Shown here: positions 49,101 to 53,992 of the stretch, one piece after another
Layout: each line of letters opens with the position of its first letter
Numbering within the stretch: the first letter of the stretch is position 1
Source: Ancistrus triradiatus
Taxonomy: Eukaryota > Chordata > Actinopteri > Siluriformes > Loricariidae
Assembly: GCA_025084515.1 (NCBI GenBank)
Contig: JAJAGP010000173.1
Location: forward strand, 248,001-312,000
Length of the DNA: 64,000 bases
Direction of reading: 5' to 3'
The notes under the pieces: generated by a model
The model's input: only the letters and a program-made list of their open reading frames with translations
Database searches by the model: none
Told to the model about the DNA's origin: nothing
Program-made: the position numbers and the translations under genes

Positions 49101-51039
49101 CTTTCTCCACTTTCACAGCTATACTCTCAGTTAATTTGGTCTTGTTTACATTAGTTAACAAAATTAAACATCCATTTCTCCAAGTATGGTGATATTACAC
49201 TTTCACCCTATCCCCCACCTCTAATACTCTGTGCTTTCAGCAAATTTTGGTTAGTGTCACAAGATGTGTAAAGCTGAGCTGAATTGGCTTGATTTAACAG
49301 AAACCACCACCTTACAACTGGGAAAAACAACAGCTGAACAGTTTCACCCAACATAACTTTCTCATTAGATAATGCAATCATATTTATGTCAACTGATTAT
49401 TAGACGTGTTGAAATGTACAGAAGTGTCAATCACAACATTCCTGAACTTTTATTGGAGATAAAAGTTCATTTCACACAGGCTACAGTGTGGGCCACTCTG
49501 GTTGTTAGTCCAGCTAGTTCACTACCTATTCGGCTCCACTCTTAAATTATGTAGGCAAGTTCTCAAAGGTGGATTTTAAAAGTAAGTTGTTGCTGACTAC
49601 CCTCATTAAACTAGTCCTACAAGTGTGTGATTTTTTTTTTTTCAAGAATAGCAACAGAATAACAATTTCGTTTACAGATTAAAGGTTAAATTGCTCAAAG
49701 CACTGACTGAATGAATGCAGTATTTAACCCTCTGAATGTAGTATTAACCTCTGCAGGTATCAAGGTATAACTCTCAGTGACACGATTGTCTGTGTATGAG
49801 GAAGGGTAGGCCGGTGAGGGGATCTTCAGTGACCCCACCCATCCCCGCAATGGTGGTCCCATGGTGTCCCATCCAGGACTCACTATTGCTGAAGGACACG
49901 TGCAAAGTTACAGTAATTTGTTGCCAACTGTTTAGACTCCATTCACGTGTGGCTACTATGTTTGGTTTTTAATCATAATTTCTTCAGTTAGGCATATTTA
50001 TTAGTTAGCTGTAGATCCAACATGCAATTAAATATCATCAGTCTGGGTGAAGAAATTAAAGTTGAGTACGTGAAAAATGGGACTGTGGTAGCCTAGCGGT
50101 TAAGGTACTGGACTATGGACCAAAAGGTCCAGGGTTCAAATCCCACCTCTGCCAAGCTGCCACTGTTGGTTCCTTAATCAATGCCCTTAACCCACAATTG
50201 CTTGGATTGTAAGATTGTATCAATTGTAAGTCGCTCTGTATATGCTGACAATGTAAAAATCTGGGGTTAAGGGTGTGTATCTCTGCCCTGTGATCTCTCG
50301 AGATAGACAACAGAGCTAGTGTGACCCTGACCATGAAAAAAGGGGAGAAATAAATAAATAGGAGGTACTGTAGTGCTTTAAGACAAATTCACCTTCATTA
50401 CTAACTTCCAATGGTTAAAATCTATTTACTTTCCTTGTTTGTACAGGATTCACTTATGAATGGCTTAAAGAAAACCATTATTTAGAATAAGGACACTTGG
50501 GTGTTTGTTTGCATAAGTAAACATCGCGACACATCCATCTTCAAAATTTCTCCAAATATCGCGATATTACACTTTTACTATAATCGCCCACCTCCACTAC
50601 TCTCTGCAAAGCTGATCCATAAAGTATAACGATGCACGGAAAAAAAAGCTTTAATCAGATTTGGGCAGAAACTATGTACATAAAAACAGACTGTTCTGAA
50701 ATGGAAAGCGGATTATTAACACCAGACACGAGCTTTGAGGGTCGTCTATCTTCGTCTGCACCTAAAACAAGTTCGTATGCTTTGTGCTTCTAGAGTAACT
50801 GCTGTATCTCATAACTCTATAATAAACGTCGCTGTTCAGCAACTTCCCATAAATGTTTACTTCCAGTTTCGGGTGCTTTGGGAAGCGGAGCCGCTAATCG
50901 GGAACCCTGTCAGCTACTCATTCAAACTCTGGGCTGGTAACTCTTGACCAAACTCAGAATGTATGTAAAATCAACTTGGACTTACTTTTTTCTGGCGGAC
51001 CTCGGCGCACTTGGTGGTCTTGCTGTGGTGACAGCCCAT
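9807..51039 (-). CDS. ccdc69: ccdc69, coiled-coil domain-containing protein 69, nine coding exons
   Basis: Join on the minus strand: 51039-50986, 36902-36839, 31627-31464, 24863-24776, 24685-24612, 24473-24372, 24291-24172, 19988-19891, 9981-9807. All junctions are GT-AG and the frame stays open for 312 codons plus TGA; human CCDC69 is 296 aa. The protein starts MGCHHSKTTKC, like human MGCRHS, so Gly2/Cys3 are probable myristoyl/palmitoyl sites. A Lys-rich stretch follows (residues 17-21), then a Glu/Gln/Leu-rich coiled coil from about 50 to 295. Diagnostic blocks are GSPGEFWEQEQESL (about 185-198), EKNLALEEQ (about 224-232), QLSKEQNELHEELEKQ (from 256) and the C-terminal PAEVSSS, matching human PTEVSFLAT. 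CCDC69 is known in human cells as a central-spindle/midzone scaffold, and its C-terminal half resembles MTUS1/ATIP. Introns 1, 2, 3, 7 and 8 (14.1, 5.2, 6.6, 4.2, 9.9 kb) are rich in transposons; introns 4-6 are 90, 138 and 80 bp. The first AATAAA downstream is at 8335-8340, about 1.5 kb past the stop. Confidence 0.93.
10795..11070 (-). mobile_element. Tc1-like internal relic
   Basis: It shares order and wording with 60655-60860 (ctccacagacaaa..., 'cctttataggtttc', 'ttctttgccaactatgatgg'). The '-accccattgaacacctt'-type transposase text that follows in the second copy points to Tc1. Strand is tentative. Confidence 0.4.
11390..12949 (-). mobile_element. Tc1-like DNA transposon, about 1.56 kb, intact ends
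   Basis: Terminal inverted repeats of about 80 bp start cacacgtggacaaaattgtt at the left and are mirrored at the right. TA dinucleotides flank both ends (11388-11389, 12950-12951), the Tc1/mariner target duplication. The internal transposase is on the minus strand and broken. Confidence 0.88.
11621..12659 (-). pseudogene. Tc1-like transposase, inactivated
   Basis: It starts MNQRKQRKELSQDIRKKI, a paired-type HTH, followed by YKTISKQLDVPVTTVAYI and a GGGHRRKI linker. The C-terminal DDE end is PDLNPIEHLWKELK, then HEEWAKIP. The span is about 345 codons, normal for Tc1, but frameshifts and stops break it into at least three pieces. Confidence 0.8.
13906..14097 (+). mobile_element. tRNA-derived SINE, full length
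   Basis: The head gggactgtggtagcctagcg contains an A-box-like motif; the B box is ggttcaaatcc. The tail is 'gtcgctctggataacggcgt ctgctaaatgac' followed by gtaaatgtaat. That tail is the L2-clade (UnaL2-type) 3' end. It lies in ccdc69 intron 8, antisense to the gene. Confidence 0.88.
14098..15653. other. no gene recognised, intron 8
   Basis: AT-rich intronic sequence with a poly-T run near 14610 and a short (AAAT)n at 15543-15560. No element ends seen. Confidence 0.4.
15654..16080. mobile_element. foldback MITE with Tc1-type ends
   Basis: Starts cactcaccgatcactttatt and ends atggtgagtg, with TA on both sides. Internally, 15787-15851 and 15973-16040 form long inverted arms (ttactctgttacctaatggt ... 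mirrored in ccatcagagaacagagtaa). The outer end resembles the Tc1 copy at 33138. Confidence 0.75.
16213..16301. repeat. simple repeats (AAAT)n, (TA)n, poly-T
   Basis: (AAAT)n at 16227-16256, then (TA)n, then T9. They mark the left edge of the unusual tract that follows. Confidence 0.9.
16302..18430. repeat. long pyrimidine-rich tract of unusual composition
   Basis: About 2.1 kb with strong T/C bias on the plus strand, grading from mixed T/A/C (16500-17500) to nearly pure degenerate (TC)n at 17580-17940. It is bracketed by simple repeats. CpG occurs freely, unlike the flanks. No gene, no repeat family and no second copy recognised. A 300-codon Ser/Leu/Pro frame (17516-18418) is what such composition produces by chance. 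Confidence 0.7.
18418..18505. repeat. microsatellites (CATA)n, (TA)-rich, (CA)n
   Basis: (ACAT)n at about 18430-18458, TA-rich at 18465-18480, and (AC)n at 18487-18503. Right edge of the pyrimidine-rich tract. Confidence 0.9.
18506..19890. other. no gene recognised, intron 8
   Basis: Ordinary AT-rich intronic sequence up to the donor of ccdc69 exon 8. Confidence 0.4.
19891..19988 (-). CDS. ccdc69: ccdc69 exon 8
   Basis: 98 bp. It encodes VEKNLALEEQVQQVL and QNEDLRARMDNYQTLI, matching human VKEKNLILEEKITTLQ and QENEDLHVR. Ends in phase 2 at GTAAGC; the split Asn codon is completed in exon 9. Confidence 0.94.
20200..20400. repeat. AT-rich 'gtcgactaaa' repeat
   Basis: Repeated variants of attttagtcaactaaa on both strands (tagttttcgttatagtc, 'gagtcgactaaatc' type). 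It looks like an interspersed fish repeat; class unknown. Confidence 0.4.
20462..20775. repeat. diverged direct tandem duplication, period about 166 bp
   Basis: The stretch from gtatacattaaagtggtt (20465) to about 20595 recurs from gtatacagtgaagtggtc (20631) to about 20775. Shared text includes 'actcggtgtggaca' and 'tagaatagaatcaa'. Only two units. Confidence 0.7.
22318..23363 (+). pseudogene. Tc1-like transposase, many frameshifts
   Basis: Begins MAKTK, with the HTH text LHQAGKSESTIGKQVG, and later reaches the DDE region (MWSDETK, then SPDLNPIEN). Frame changes occur every 50-100 bp because of 1-3 base insertions. Confidence 0.75.
23700..23802. repeat. poly-T tract
   Basis: About 100 bases that are nearly all T with isolated C. 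It lies exactly between the two copies of the Tc1 right end. Its 'Phe-rich' translation is meaningless. Confidence 0.95.
24172..24291 (-). CDS. ccdc69: ccdc69 exon 7, most conserved block
   Basis: 120 bp, 40 codons. It carries THGSPGEFWEQEQESL and VIEMKSERLQEQ, which match human YGSPSQFWEQELESL and VIEMKNERIHEL nearly residue for residue and identify the gene. The donor is the weaker GTATAA. Confidence 0.95.
24372..24473 (-). CDS. ccdc69: ccdc69 exon 6
   Basis: 102 bp, 34 codons in phase 0. It encodes GHIEQLMADLKLF and VKESTLNRDLQRNIQ, aligning with human VEESILSRNYKKHIQ immediately before the conserved GSP-FWEQE block. Confidence 0.92.
24612..24685 (-). CDS. ccdc69: ccdc69 exon 5
   Basis: 74 bp. 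Two AGs sit side by side at the acceptor; the upstream one (exon starting at 24685) is required to complete the Glu codon begun in exon 4. It encodes LKRIHTEELEALEEAHTAAE. Donor GTACCA, phase 0. Confidence 0.9.
24776..24863 (-). CDS. ccdc69: ccdc69 exon 4
   Basis: 88 bp of coiled coil (VKGETVDELTALHEKQMKIV...). Acceptor AAACAG, donor GTTTGT, ends in phase 1. It is separated from exon 5 by only 90 bp. Confidence 0.9.
25397..25637 (+). mobile_element. Tigger-like fragment, unoccupied version of the 21.8-24.0 kb locus
   Basis: It matches 21838-21923 joined to 23872-24035 and lacks the Tc1 insertion, up to the phrase 'aaatatgctgaggtgcaac ctaaaacc'. Confidence 0.7.
25649..25815 (+). mobile_element. 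tRNA-derived SINE, 5'-trimmed
   Basis: It starts gtagcctagcggttaaggta, has the ggttcaaatcc B box and ends ctataaatgtaaatg. Part of the unique tail section is deleted ('caattggaggctaaatgc'). In ccdc69 intron 3, antisense. Confidence 0.82.
26318..26894. mobile_element. PIF/Harbinger-type MITE
   Basis: Terminal inverted repeats aggccttttcacaccgagtc and its mirror at 26870-26894. A 3-bp TAA duplication (26315-26317, 26895-26897) is typical of Harbinger. The interior has a 90-codon frame with no recognised domain. Confidence 0.75.
27295..27465 (+). repeat. repeat shared with 3640-3835
   Basis: 'cactacatttcccataat', 'ttgcatggagtaatggac' and 'ttttggctagccacttata' occur in the same order in both places. 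Probably a Tigger-associated section. Confidence 0.6.
27471..27493. repeat. (CA)n microsatellite
   Basis: About ten CA units. Confidence 0.9.
27540..27655 (-). repeat. dispersed teleost retroposon, truncated
   Basis: Reverse of 1331-1460: 'catgcagactccacac', 'tgctgtgaggtggcggtgct acccac' and 'tccgtgccaccc'. Confidence 0.65.
27660..28799. other. no gene recognised, intron 3
   Basis: Around 28400-28520 is text like a common fish repeat ('ggtggtactcagactgtaat', 'cacatgtggctacttg'); the rest shows nothing. Confidence 0.4.
28800..28990 (+). mobile_element. tRNA-derived SINE
   Basis: Head cctgtggtagcctagtggtt, B box ggttcaaatcc, tail 'ctctggataacagtgtctgc taaatgac' and aaatgtaat. In ccdc69 intron 3, antisense. 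Confidence 0.87.
29128..30652. mobile_element. small mariner-type MITE split by a Tc1 element
   Basis: Left end cagggtgtctacaaagtaag and right end mirror cagggagtctataaattaaa, each preceded by TA. Without the Tc1 copy it would be about 210 bp. Confidence 0.55.
29244..30558 (-). mobile_element. Tc1-like transposon (caccactg family), internally deleted
   Basis: Left end cagtggtgcttgaaagtttg and right end ttttcaagcaccactg, flanked by TA. The transposase start is on the minus strand near 30182 (ATGGCACGGACAAAGG). A deletion near 29800 removes most of the catalytic half. Insertion site is a TA inside the MITE at 29128. Confidence 0.85.
30670..30992. mobile_element. hAT-type MITE
   Basis: Ends are inverted: ggggcgggcgatgggacgat and the mirror of 'accatatcgcccaccccc'. 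The interior is AT-rich with cgatatcg-type palindromes. Partial copies of the same end are near 39090, 49180 and 50520. Confidence 0.6.
30993..31105 (+). repeat. Tigger-type 3' end fragment
   Basis: 'ttcaatttacattattcctt atggg' and 'gaggtaccact' match the end of the 56130-56812 copy. Confidence 0.5.
31464..31627 (-). CDS. ccdc69: ccdc69 exon 3
   Basis: 164 bp, beginning with two bases that complete a Gly codon. It encodes the start of the coiled coil (QLEKYEQQKEALQAI, then DERDQLLKEHQ and LLVHSIIEK). Acceptor CTCCAG, donor GTAGTT, ends in phase 0. It is open in only one of the three frames, the one that joins the neighbouring exons. Confidence 0.88.
31757..31935 (+). mobile_element. Tc1-like right-end fragment (caccactg family)
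   Basis: 'atcattttcctcaataaata aatgacc' to 'gggttcacaaacaaacacca'. It matches 30373-30558 and 38646-38811. Confidence 0.8.
31936..33137. other. no gene recognised, intron 2
   Basis: A 105-codon frame at 32261-32578 has no domain. It may be degenerate LINE/ORF text ('KTTAFWESPALTNASAS'), but this is not supported. Confidence 0.35.
33138..34484 (+). mobile_element. Tc1-like transposon split by a LINE tail
   Basis: Ends cactcactggccactttatt and its mirror (aataaagtgaccagtgagtg), flanked by TA. The transposase on the plus strand is degenerate; its last part reads FLEPDNEFTVLKWPPESPDL. A LINE tail interrupts at about 33757-34007. Confidence 0.82.
33757..34007 (-). mobile_element. LINE 3' tail
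   Basis: Reverse of the tail at 63080-63325: 'agcgctttttacaatggagc', 'ttgagcaagcctagggcgac' and 'ccaacctccttgggcggcgt'. The very end carries short (acttg) repeats. Younger than the surrounding Tc1 copy. Confidence 0.75.
34604..35961 (+). mobile_element. Tc1-like transposon (gccccactg family), internally deleted
   Basis: Left cagtgaggcaaaaaagtatt, right gccccactg, flanked by TA at 34602-34603 and 35962-35963. About 280 bp between the HTH and the first catalytic Asp is missing compared with the copy at 43588. Confidence 0.88.
34972..35745 (+). pseudogene. Tc1-like transposase, deleted and frameshifted
   Basis: MAKTKDLLKDTRKKIVDLHQ begins an intact HTH (GKSESTIGKQVGVNKSTVGA). It then jumps to REHMDDPEEDLE and MWSDE (first catalytic Asp). 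After a stop and a frame change, HDNDPNYTARATKEWL (second Asp) and SPDLKPKENLW (Glu) follow, ending near GYVTKY. Confidence 0.85.
36486..36520. repeat. short direct repeat
   Basis: tggagtgcatttacaa occurs twice in immediate succession. Only the two units. Confidence 0.8.
36839..36902 (-). CDS. ccdc69: ccdc69 exon 2
   Basis: 64 bp. It extends the basic stretch (KKKQEKNETQ) and then a polar linker (PEINSTQEGN). The acceptor is CACACAG and the donor GTAAGT; it ends in phase 1. This part is poorly conserved in the family, so the call rests on splice sites, frame and the Lys-rich match to human residues 12-20. Confidence 0.82.
37085..37153. repeat. (TA)n microsatellite
   Basis: About 33 TA units with two interruptions, in ccdc69 intron 1. 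Confidence 0.95.
37867..38090 (+). pseudogene. hAT transposase BED zinc-finger relic
   Basis: ATCKLCRRSVATKDRNN gives the Cys pair. After a one-base frame shift TTNLLHHLRTNHCAVYEDY gives the His pair. The C-x2-C...H-x4-H layout with 'NLLxHLRxxH' is typical of BED fingers in hAT transposases. Confidence 0.6.
38175..38811 (+). mobile_element. Tc1-like 3' half (caccactg family) with DDE region
   Basis: The 5' half is lost. The coding part reads LWTDETKIELFG-like text from 38205, then VKHGGGSIMVWAYFAASGPG, QQDNDPKHTSRSTKEWL, and ends early (VLWKDLMRAVNERKPTRY): the segment with the third catalytic Glu is deleted. Right end 'aagcaccactg' then TA at 38812. Confidence 0.82.
39083..39650 (+). mobile_element. 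hAT-like fragment split by a SINE
   Basis: It begins with ggggtgggttggatgagcg, a hAT MITE-like end. After the SINE the frame SEDEELVIKRGATSVDMVWF resembles the region just before the BED finger of hAT transposases. Decayed. Confidence 0.4.
39290..39481 (+). mobile_element. tRNA-derived SINE
   Basis: Head gggactgcggtagcctagtg, B-box-like ggttcaaaacc, tail 'taagtcgctctgga' then 'cataaatgtaaatg'. The central 'taagggcgtctgctaaatg' is altered. In ccdc69 intron 1, antisense. Confidence 0.87.
39953..40438 (-). mobile_element. Tc1-like internally deleted element (MITE-like)
   Basis: Starts cagtactgtgcaaaagtctt and ends with the mirror 'cccaagacttttgcgca'. On the minus strand KDWHEDQRKRVSWSDKSRYE and IFGSNHQQCYMW are Tc1 transposase remnants around the first catalytic Asp. 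Pairs with 8513-8995. Confidence 0.75.
40439..41705. other. no gene recognised, intron 1
   Basis: AT-rich intronic sequence without recognised repeats. Confidence 0.4.
41706..42225 (+). mobile_element. RTE-clade LINE, 3' end
   Basis: Coding remnant VKGKIYERVVRPALLYGLET, then MLRFSLGVSSVDRIRNEIIR, then GKRRRGRPKRS and VEDRVRWKCLTRCGDP with a stop. This is the familiar C-terminus of RTE-type ORF2. One in-frame stop (TGA at about 41989) breaks it. It ends in an (AAG)n tail at 42207-42225. Confidence 0.8.
42309..42486 (+). mobile_element. tRNA-derived SINE with a small head deletion
   Basis: gactgtggtagcctagtggt is intact but the B box is partly lost ('cccacttaaatccc'). Tail 'ctctggataaggatgtctgc taaatgctgtaaatg'. 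In ccdc69 intron 1, antisense. Confidence 0.85.
42490..43575 (+). mobile_element. Tc1-like relic, ends lost
   Basis: Transposase text on the plus strand: SADSITAEFRTSSGINISTK, TVHWKLHGMGVQGRVA, HHLKRWMKWCKPCHHWTPEQ, later LFHHDCTPRHKARSIKAWLD-type text and a 'CCTCAACCCCATCAAACACC' segment. Several stops and shifts. Terminal repeats are not visible. Confidence 0.7.
43588..45138 (-). mobile_element. Tc1-like transposon (gccccactg family), most complete copy
   Basis: Left cagtggggcaaaaaagtatt after TA; right 'ttttttgccccac' with the last bases changed. About 1.55 kb with full-length internal layout on the minus strand. It serves as the reference for the damaged copies at 21924 and 34604. Confidence 0.88.
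43804..44776 (-). pseudogene. Tc1-like transposase, frameshifted
   Basis: It begins MAKTK near 44776. Later blocks are GSKLIMRTVSKNPRTTRRDL, ISNALHREGPPCLSQYMSRP, FQHDNDPKHTARAMEWLRKK and (after shifts) MWRELKVRVAQRQPQ. Small indels break the frame at least four times. Confidence 0.85.
45140..46300. other. no gene recognised, intron 1
   Basis: Single-copy-looking sequence between a Tc1 element and a SINE. Confidence 0.4.
46301..46492 (+). mobile_element. tRNA-derived SINE, full length
   Basis: gggactgtggtagcctaatg head, ggttcaaatcc B box, tail 'tcgctttggataagggcatc tgctaaatgctataaatg'. In ccdc69 intron 1, antisense. Confidence 0.88.
46493..50078. other. no gene recognised; longest repeat-poor part of intron 1
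   Basis: About 3.6 kb with no clear transposon apart from a possible hAT-MITE end at 49180-49225. Candidates for intronic regulation would be here, but nothing specific is visible. Confidence 0.4.
50079..50258 (+). mobile_element. tRNA-derived SINE
   Basis: gggactgtggtagcctagcg, B box ggttcaaatcc, tail 'taagtcgctctg' then a decayed end (gacaatgtaaaaat). In ccdc69 intron 1, antisense. Confidence 0.86.
50510..50605 (-). repeat. hAT-type MITE half
   Basis: 'aatatcgcgatattacactt' and 'tataatcgcccacctcc' match the right half of 30670-30992. Confidence 0.5.
50986..51039 (-). CDS. ccdc69: ccdc69 exon 1 (start codon)
   Basis: Eighteen codons, from MGCHHSKTTKC to a Lys pair, ending at a strong GTAAGT donor in phase 0. 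The start has a good Kozak context (A at -3, G at +4). The MGCxxS start is the reason for choosing this ATG: it matches the acylation motif of human CCDC69. Confidence 0.9.
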
Positions 51040-51260
51040 GTTTCCTTCACTCCGACTGACAAAGTAACAGAGCTCGACTAAAGACGGCTTGTACAAAGTA
51101 GTCAATCCGTACGAGCTCCGGAGACTGAGTAGTAATCAGCTACACGTGAGAGGCGGCAGGGCGCTACACTTAAACCCGCCTTAAAACACAATATAACACG
51201 CGTTATGGAAAATAACTGCGAGTTACTTTGAGGAGTGAACAAATAAACCCGGTGAGATGT
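51040..51260 (-). promoter_or_regulatory. ccdc69: probable ccdc69 5'UTR and TATA-less promoter
   Basis: This stretch just upstream of the start codon has more CpG than the introns around it. It holds a palindromic E-box CACGTG at 51143-51148 and a GC box (GGCGGG on the minus strand) at about 51173-51180. No convincing TATA box is seen. The role is inferred from position; the transcription start is not determined. Confidence 0.5.
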
Positions 51261-51744
51261 AAAGACGAAGACATCTGGCAGAAAAGTTCTTTAAAAGCTT
51301 TGTGAAATTTGAATTTTACCTTAATCACCCTAAAGATGGCGCAGCCGATATTTTGGCGAAAAGCGGTGTTCTGAAAATCTGTGATGCCCTGTCAAACCGT
51401 CCTACCGTAGCGCATATTTATAGACATATCTGTGTCTATAAACTATTTTCTGCTTAATTGCTGAATATGCAGGATTTCTGAAGCATACCTCCAAATCAAA
51501 TAATTTAAATTAATAGCATATTTTCCCAGATCAGGTAGAAGAAATATGGAATCAACTTGTAATTTATATTCCTAAAACAAATACCAGATAAAAGTCTAAA
51601 AAAGTCTAAAAATGCAAATTAGTCTGCAGTTGAAAGGGAGTGCATACAGACTTCAACAAGCGAGGGGACTTGTCTAATTGAAAGGAACATGACCCGAACA
51701 AGAGAGTGGTCAACTGAAACAATGGAATGGAATATTAAACTCCT
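51261..51744. other. upstream flank of ccdc69; no gene recognised
   Basis: It contains AAGATGGCGCAG at about 51331-51342, a YY1-like motif that also opens a 12-codon frame. AT-rich otherwise. Confidence 0.35.
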
Positions 51745-51953
51745 TCATTTATATTTATATTTATATTTACAGCATTTAGAAAATGCCCTTATCCAGAGAG
51801 ACTTACAATTGGAACAGTCTTACAATCCAAGCAATTGTGAATTAAGGGCCTTGTTCACGGACCCAACAGTGGCAGCTTGGCAGAGGTGGGATTTGAACCC
51901 TGGACCTTGTAGTCCAGAGTCCAGTACCTTAACCGCTAGGCTACCACAGTCCC
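51745..51953 (-). mobile_element. tRNA-derived SINE, full length
   Basis: Reverse complement: gggactgtggtagcctagcg, the B box in ggttcaaatcc, and a tail expanded into several (ATATAA)-type units at 51749-51772. Confidence 0.87.
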
Positions 51954-51989
51954 TCCTTCCTTCACACTCCACTCCCTCCCTTCCTTCAA

Positions 51990-53060
51990 AGAGGAAATCC
52001 AACCTGGAGTGTGGCAAAAGATGTTGGTTCTTCTCAGTCAGCCATGTCTAACCTTTATCGCATGTATAAAGAAAATATGGGGTTTATAAAAGCAAAAAAC
52101 ATAAAGGTAGACCAAGTAGCGACAGGCTAGAAAACTGAGTAATATTCTTTACATGCTGAGTAATAGTGTAGTCTTTAAAAATAAAATGCACAACAAAACA
52201 AATTTAAAACAAATGGGTAGAACAAGGAGTCAATGTTTGTGATGGAACTGTACGAAATTGGCTGAATGAAATGGGATTTACATATTGAAGAGCCAAACAA
52301 AAACTAGTATTAACACCAAAACAGAAGAAAACAAGGTTAGAGTGACCTAAAGAGAAGCAATCGTGTAGTGTGGATGATTTGAAAGAAGGTAATATGAATC
52401 ACAGATCTGCACTGGCCAAGGAGATGATGCTGGACCTTTTGTCTGGTGCTGTTCTAATGAAACATAATGACGTATGATGACTGTCTGAAAACTATCAAAT
52501 TTCCCCACTCATGTACAATATGAGGTTGTGTGCCAGGTAAATGACCAGAGTAGATGGTAATCATTACCTTAACAAATCTTTGTTTTTATCTTTTTTATCT
52601 TTATCTTTTATTTTTAGTCCATCGATTGAAGATACGGTAGGTTTGGTGATAAAGTCATTTTTCAGGATTATCTTGCATCTTGCCACAGAACAAAGAGGGT
52701 TAAAGCTTCAGGAAAGGTATCCCACCCATTGCCACAGCCAGCAAACAGTTCAGATTTCAATTCGATAGAATATTTATGGTGGAAATGTAAAAATTGCTCT
52801 ATGACAAGCAAAGCTGATCTGTCAACCACTATTCAAGAAAGTTGGAAGCAGCATGAGGTAGAATATTTTTTTCATTAGTGAAGATCATTCCTCAAAGATT
52901 TCAAACCATCATTAAGGATAGAAAAGGAAGAAAAATTCTGTTTTGTTTTTTAAACAATACCATAATTCCTCTACTCTAAATGCCATTAGTTAAATTTTTT
53001 ATTTAATTAGATGAGCCAGAATGCTCATTTATTAAGCAATCTATTGGTGTCATATCTGTG
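51990..53060 (+). mobile_element. Tc1-like relic, plus strand
   Basis: Ordered remnants of a transposase: a 'gccaaggagatgatgctgga' segment, 'ccatcgattgaagatacggt', 'aagtcatttttcaggat' and 'cttgccacagaacaaagagg gttaaagc' are phrases of a widespread fish Tc1 family. Coding capacity is gone and a stretch near 52480-52620 is altered. Confidence 0.6.
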
Positions 53061-53064
53061 ATTT

Positions 53065-53477
53065 GGGACTGTGGTGGCCTAGTAGTTAATGTTGTAGGCT
53101 GTGGTAGCCTAGTGGTTAAGGTACTGGACTATGGACCAGAAGGTTCAGGGTTCAAATCCCACCTCTGCCAAGCTGCCACTGTTGGATCCTTGAGCAAGAC
53201 CCGTGACCCACAACTGCTTGGATTGTAAGACTGTACCAATTGTAAGTTGCTCTGGATAAGAGTGTCTGCTAAATGCTGGAAATGTAAATGTAAATGAAAT
53301 GTAAGGTACAGGACTATAGACCAGAAGGTCTATGCTTCAAATCCCACCTCAGCCAAGCTGCCACTGTTGGGTCCTTGAGCAAGACCCTTAACCCACAATT
53401 GCTTGGATTGTAAGACTGTATCAATTGTAAGTCGCTCTGGATAAGAGTGTCTGCTAAATGACATAAATGTAAATGTG
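53065..53477 (+). mobile_element. SINE tandem (partial head, full copy, headless copy)
   Basis: A partial head (gggactgtggtggcctagta) is followed by a full SINE (53098-53295) and then a second unit lacking the first 20 bases (53300-53477). Both units end in taaatgtaaatg. Confidence 0.85.
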
Positions 53478-53563
53478 ATTTGTTTATTTGCAACAAAATA
53501 AAAAGCAGGGTGAGTAAATCTCGTTTGTTTGTTTATTTAACATCACATCAGCACACTTGGCTA

Positions 53564-53787
53564 CAGTGGGGCAAAAAAGTATTTAGTCTTAAAAAGAATT
53601 AAATTATTTTCAACCATAATTTACAATTAAATTCTTTAAAAATCCTAAAATGTGATTTCCTGGATTTTTTTCCTCATTTTGTCTCTCCTAGTTGAAGTGT
53701 ACATATGATGAAAATTATAGACCTCTTCTTTCTAAGTAGGAGAACTTGCACAATCAGTGGCTGACTAAATACTTCTTTGCCTCACTG
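53564..53787 (+). mobile_element. Tc1-derived MITE (gccccactg family)
   Basis: 224 bp with left cagtggggcaaaaaagtatt and right tgcctcactg, flanked by TA. It consists of the two ends joined; the whole transposase is missing. Confidence 0.85.
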
Positions 53788-53924
53788 TATAGTCATGACA
53801 GGAACATGGTTAAGACAATACACACATTTCATCAATACAAGTTCAACATTAAACATGGTCCCTGGCAATTTAGTATCTCCAGTTCACCTAACTTGCAGGA
53901 AACTATAGCACACAGAGTAAGCCC

Positions 53925-53992
53925 CTTGCTTGGATGGCAACATGTTGCTCCAAAACATACATGTACCTTTCAGCATTAATGGTGCCTTCACA
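53925..53992 (-). mobile_element. inverted piece of the neighbouring Tc1 transposase
   Basis: The reverse complement of 'atgttgctccaaaac' and 'cctttcagcattaatggtgc' matches 54294-54350, the middle of the next element. Confidence 0.6.
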
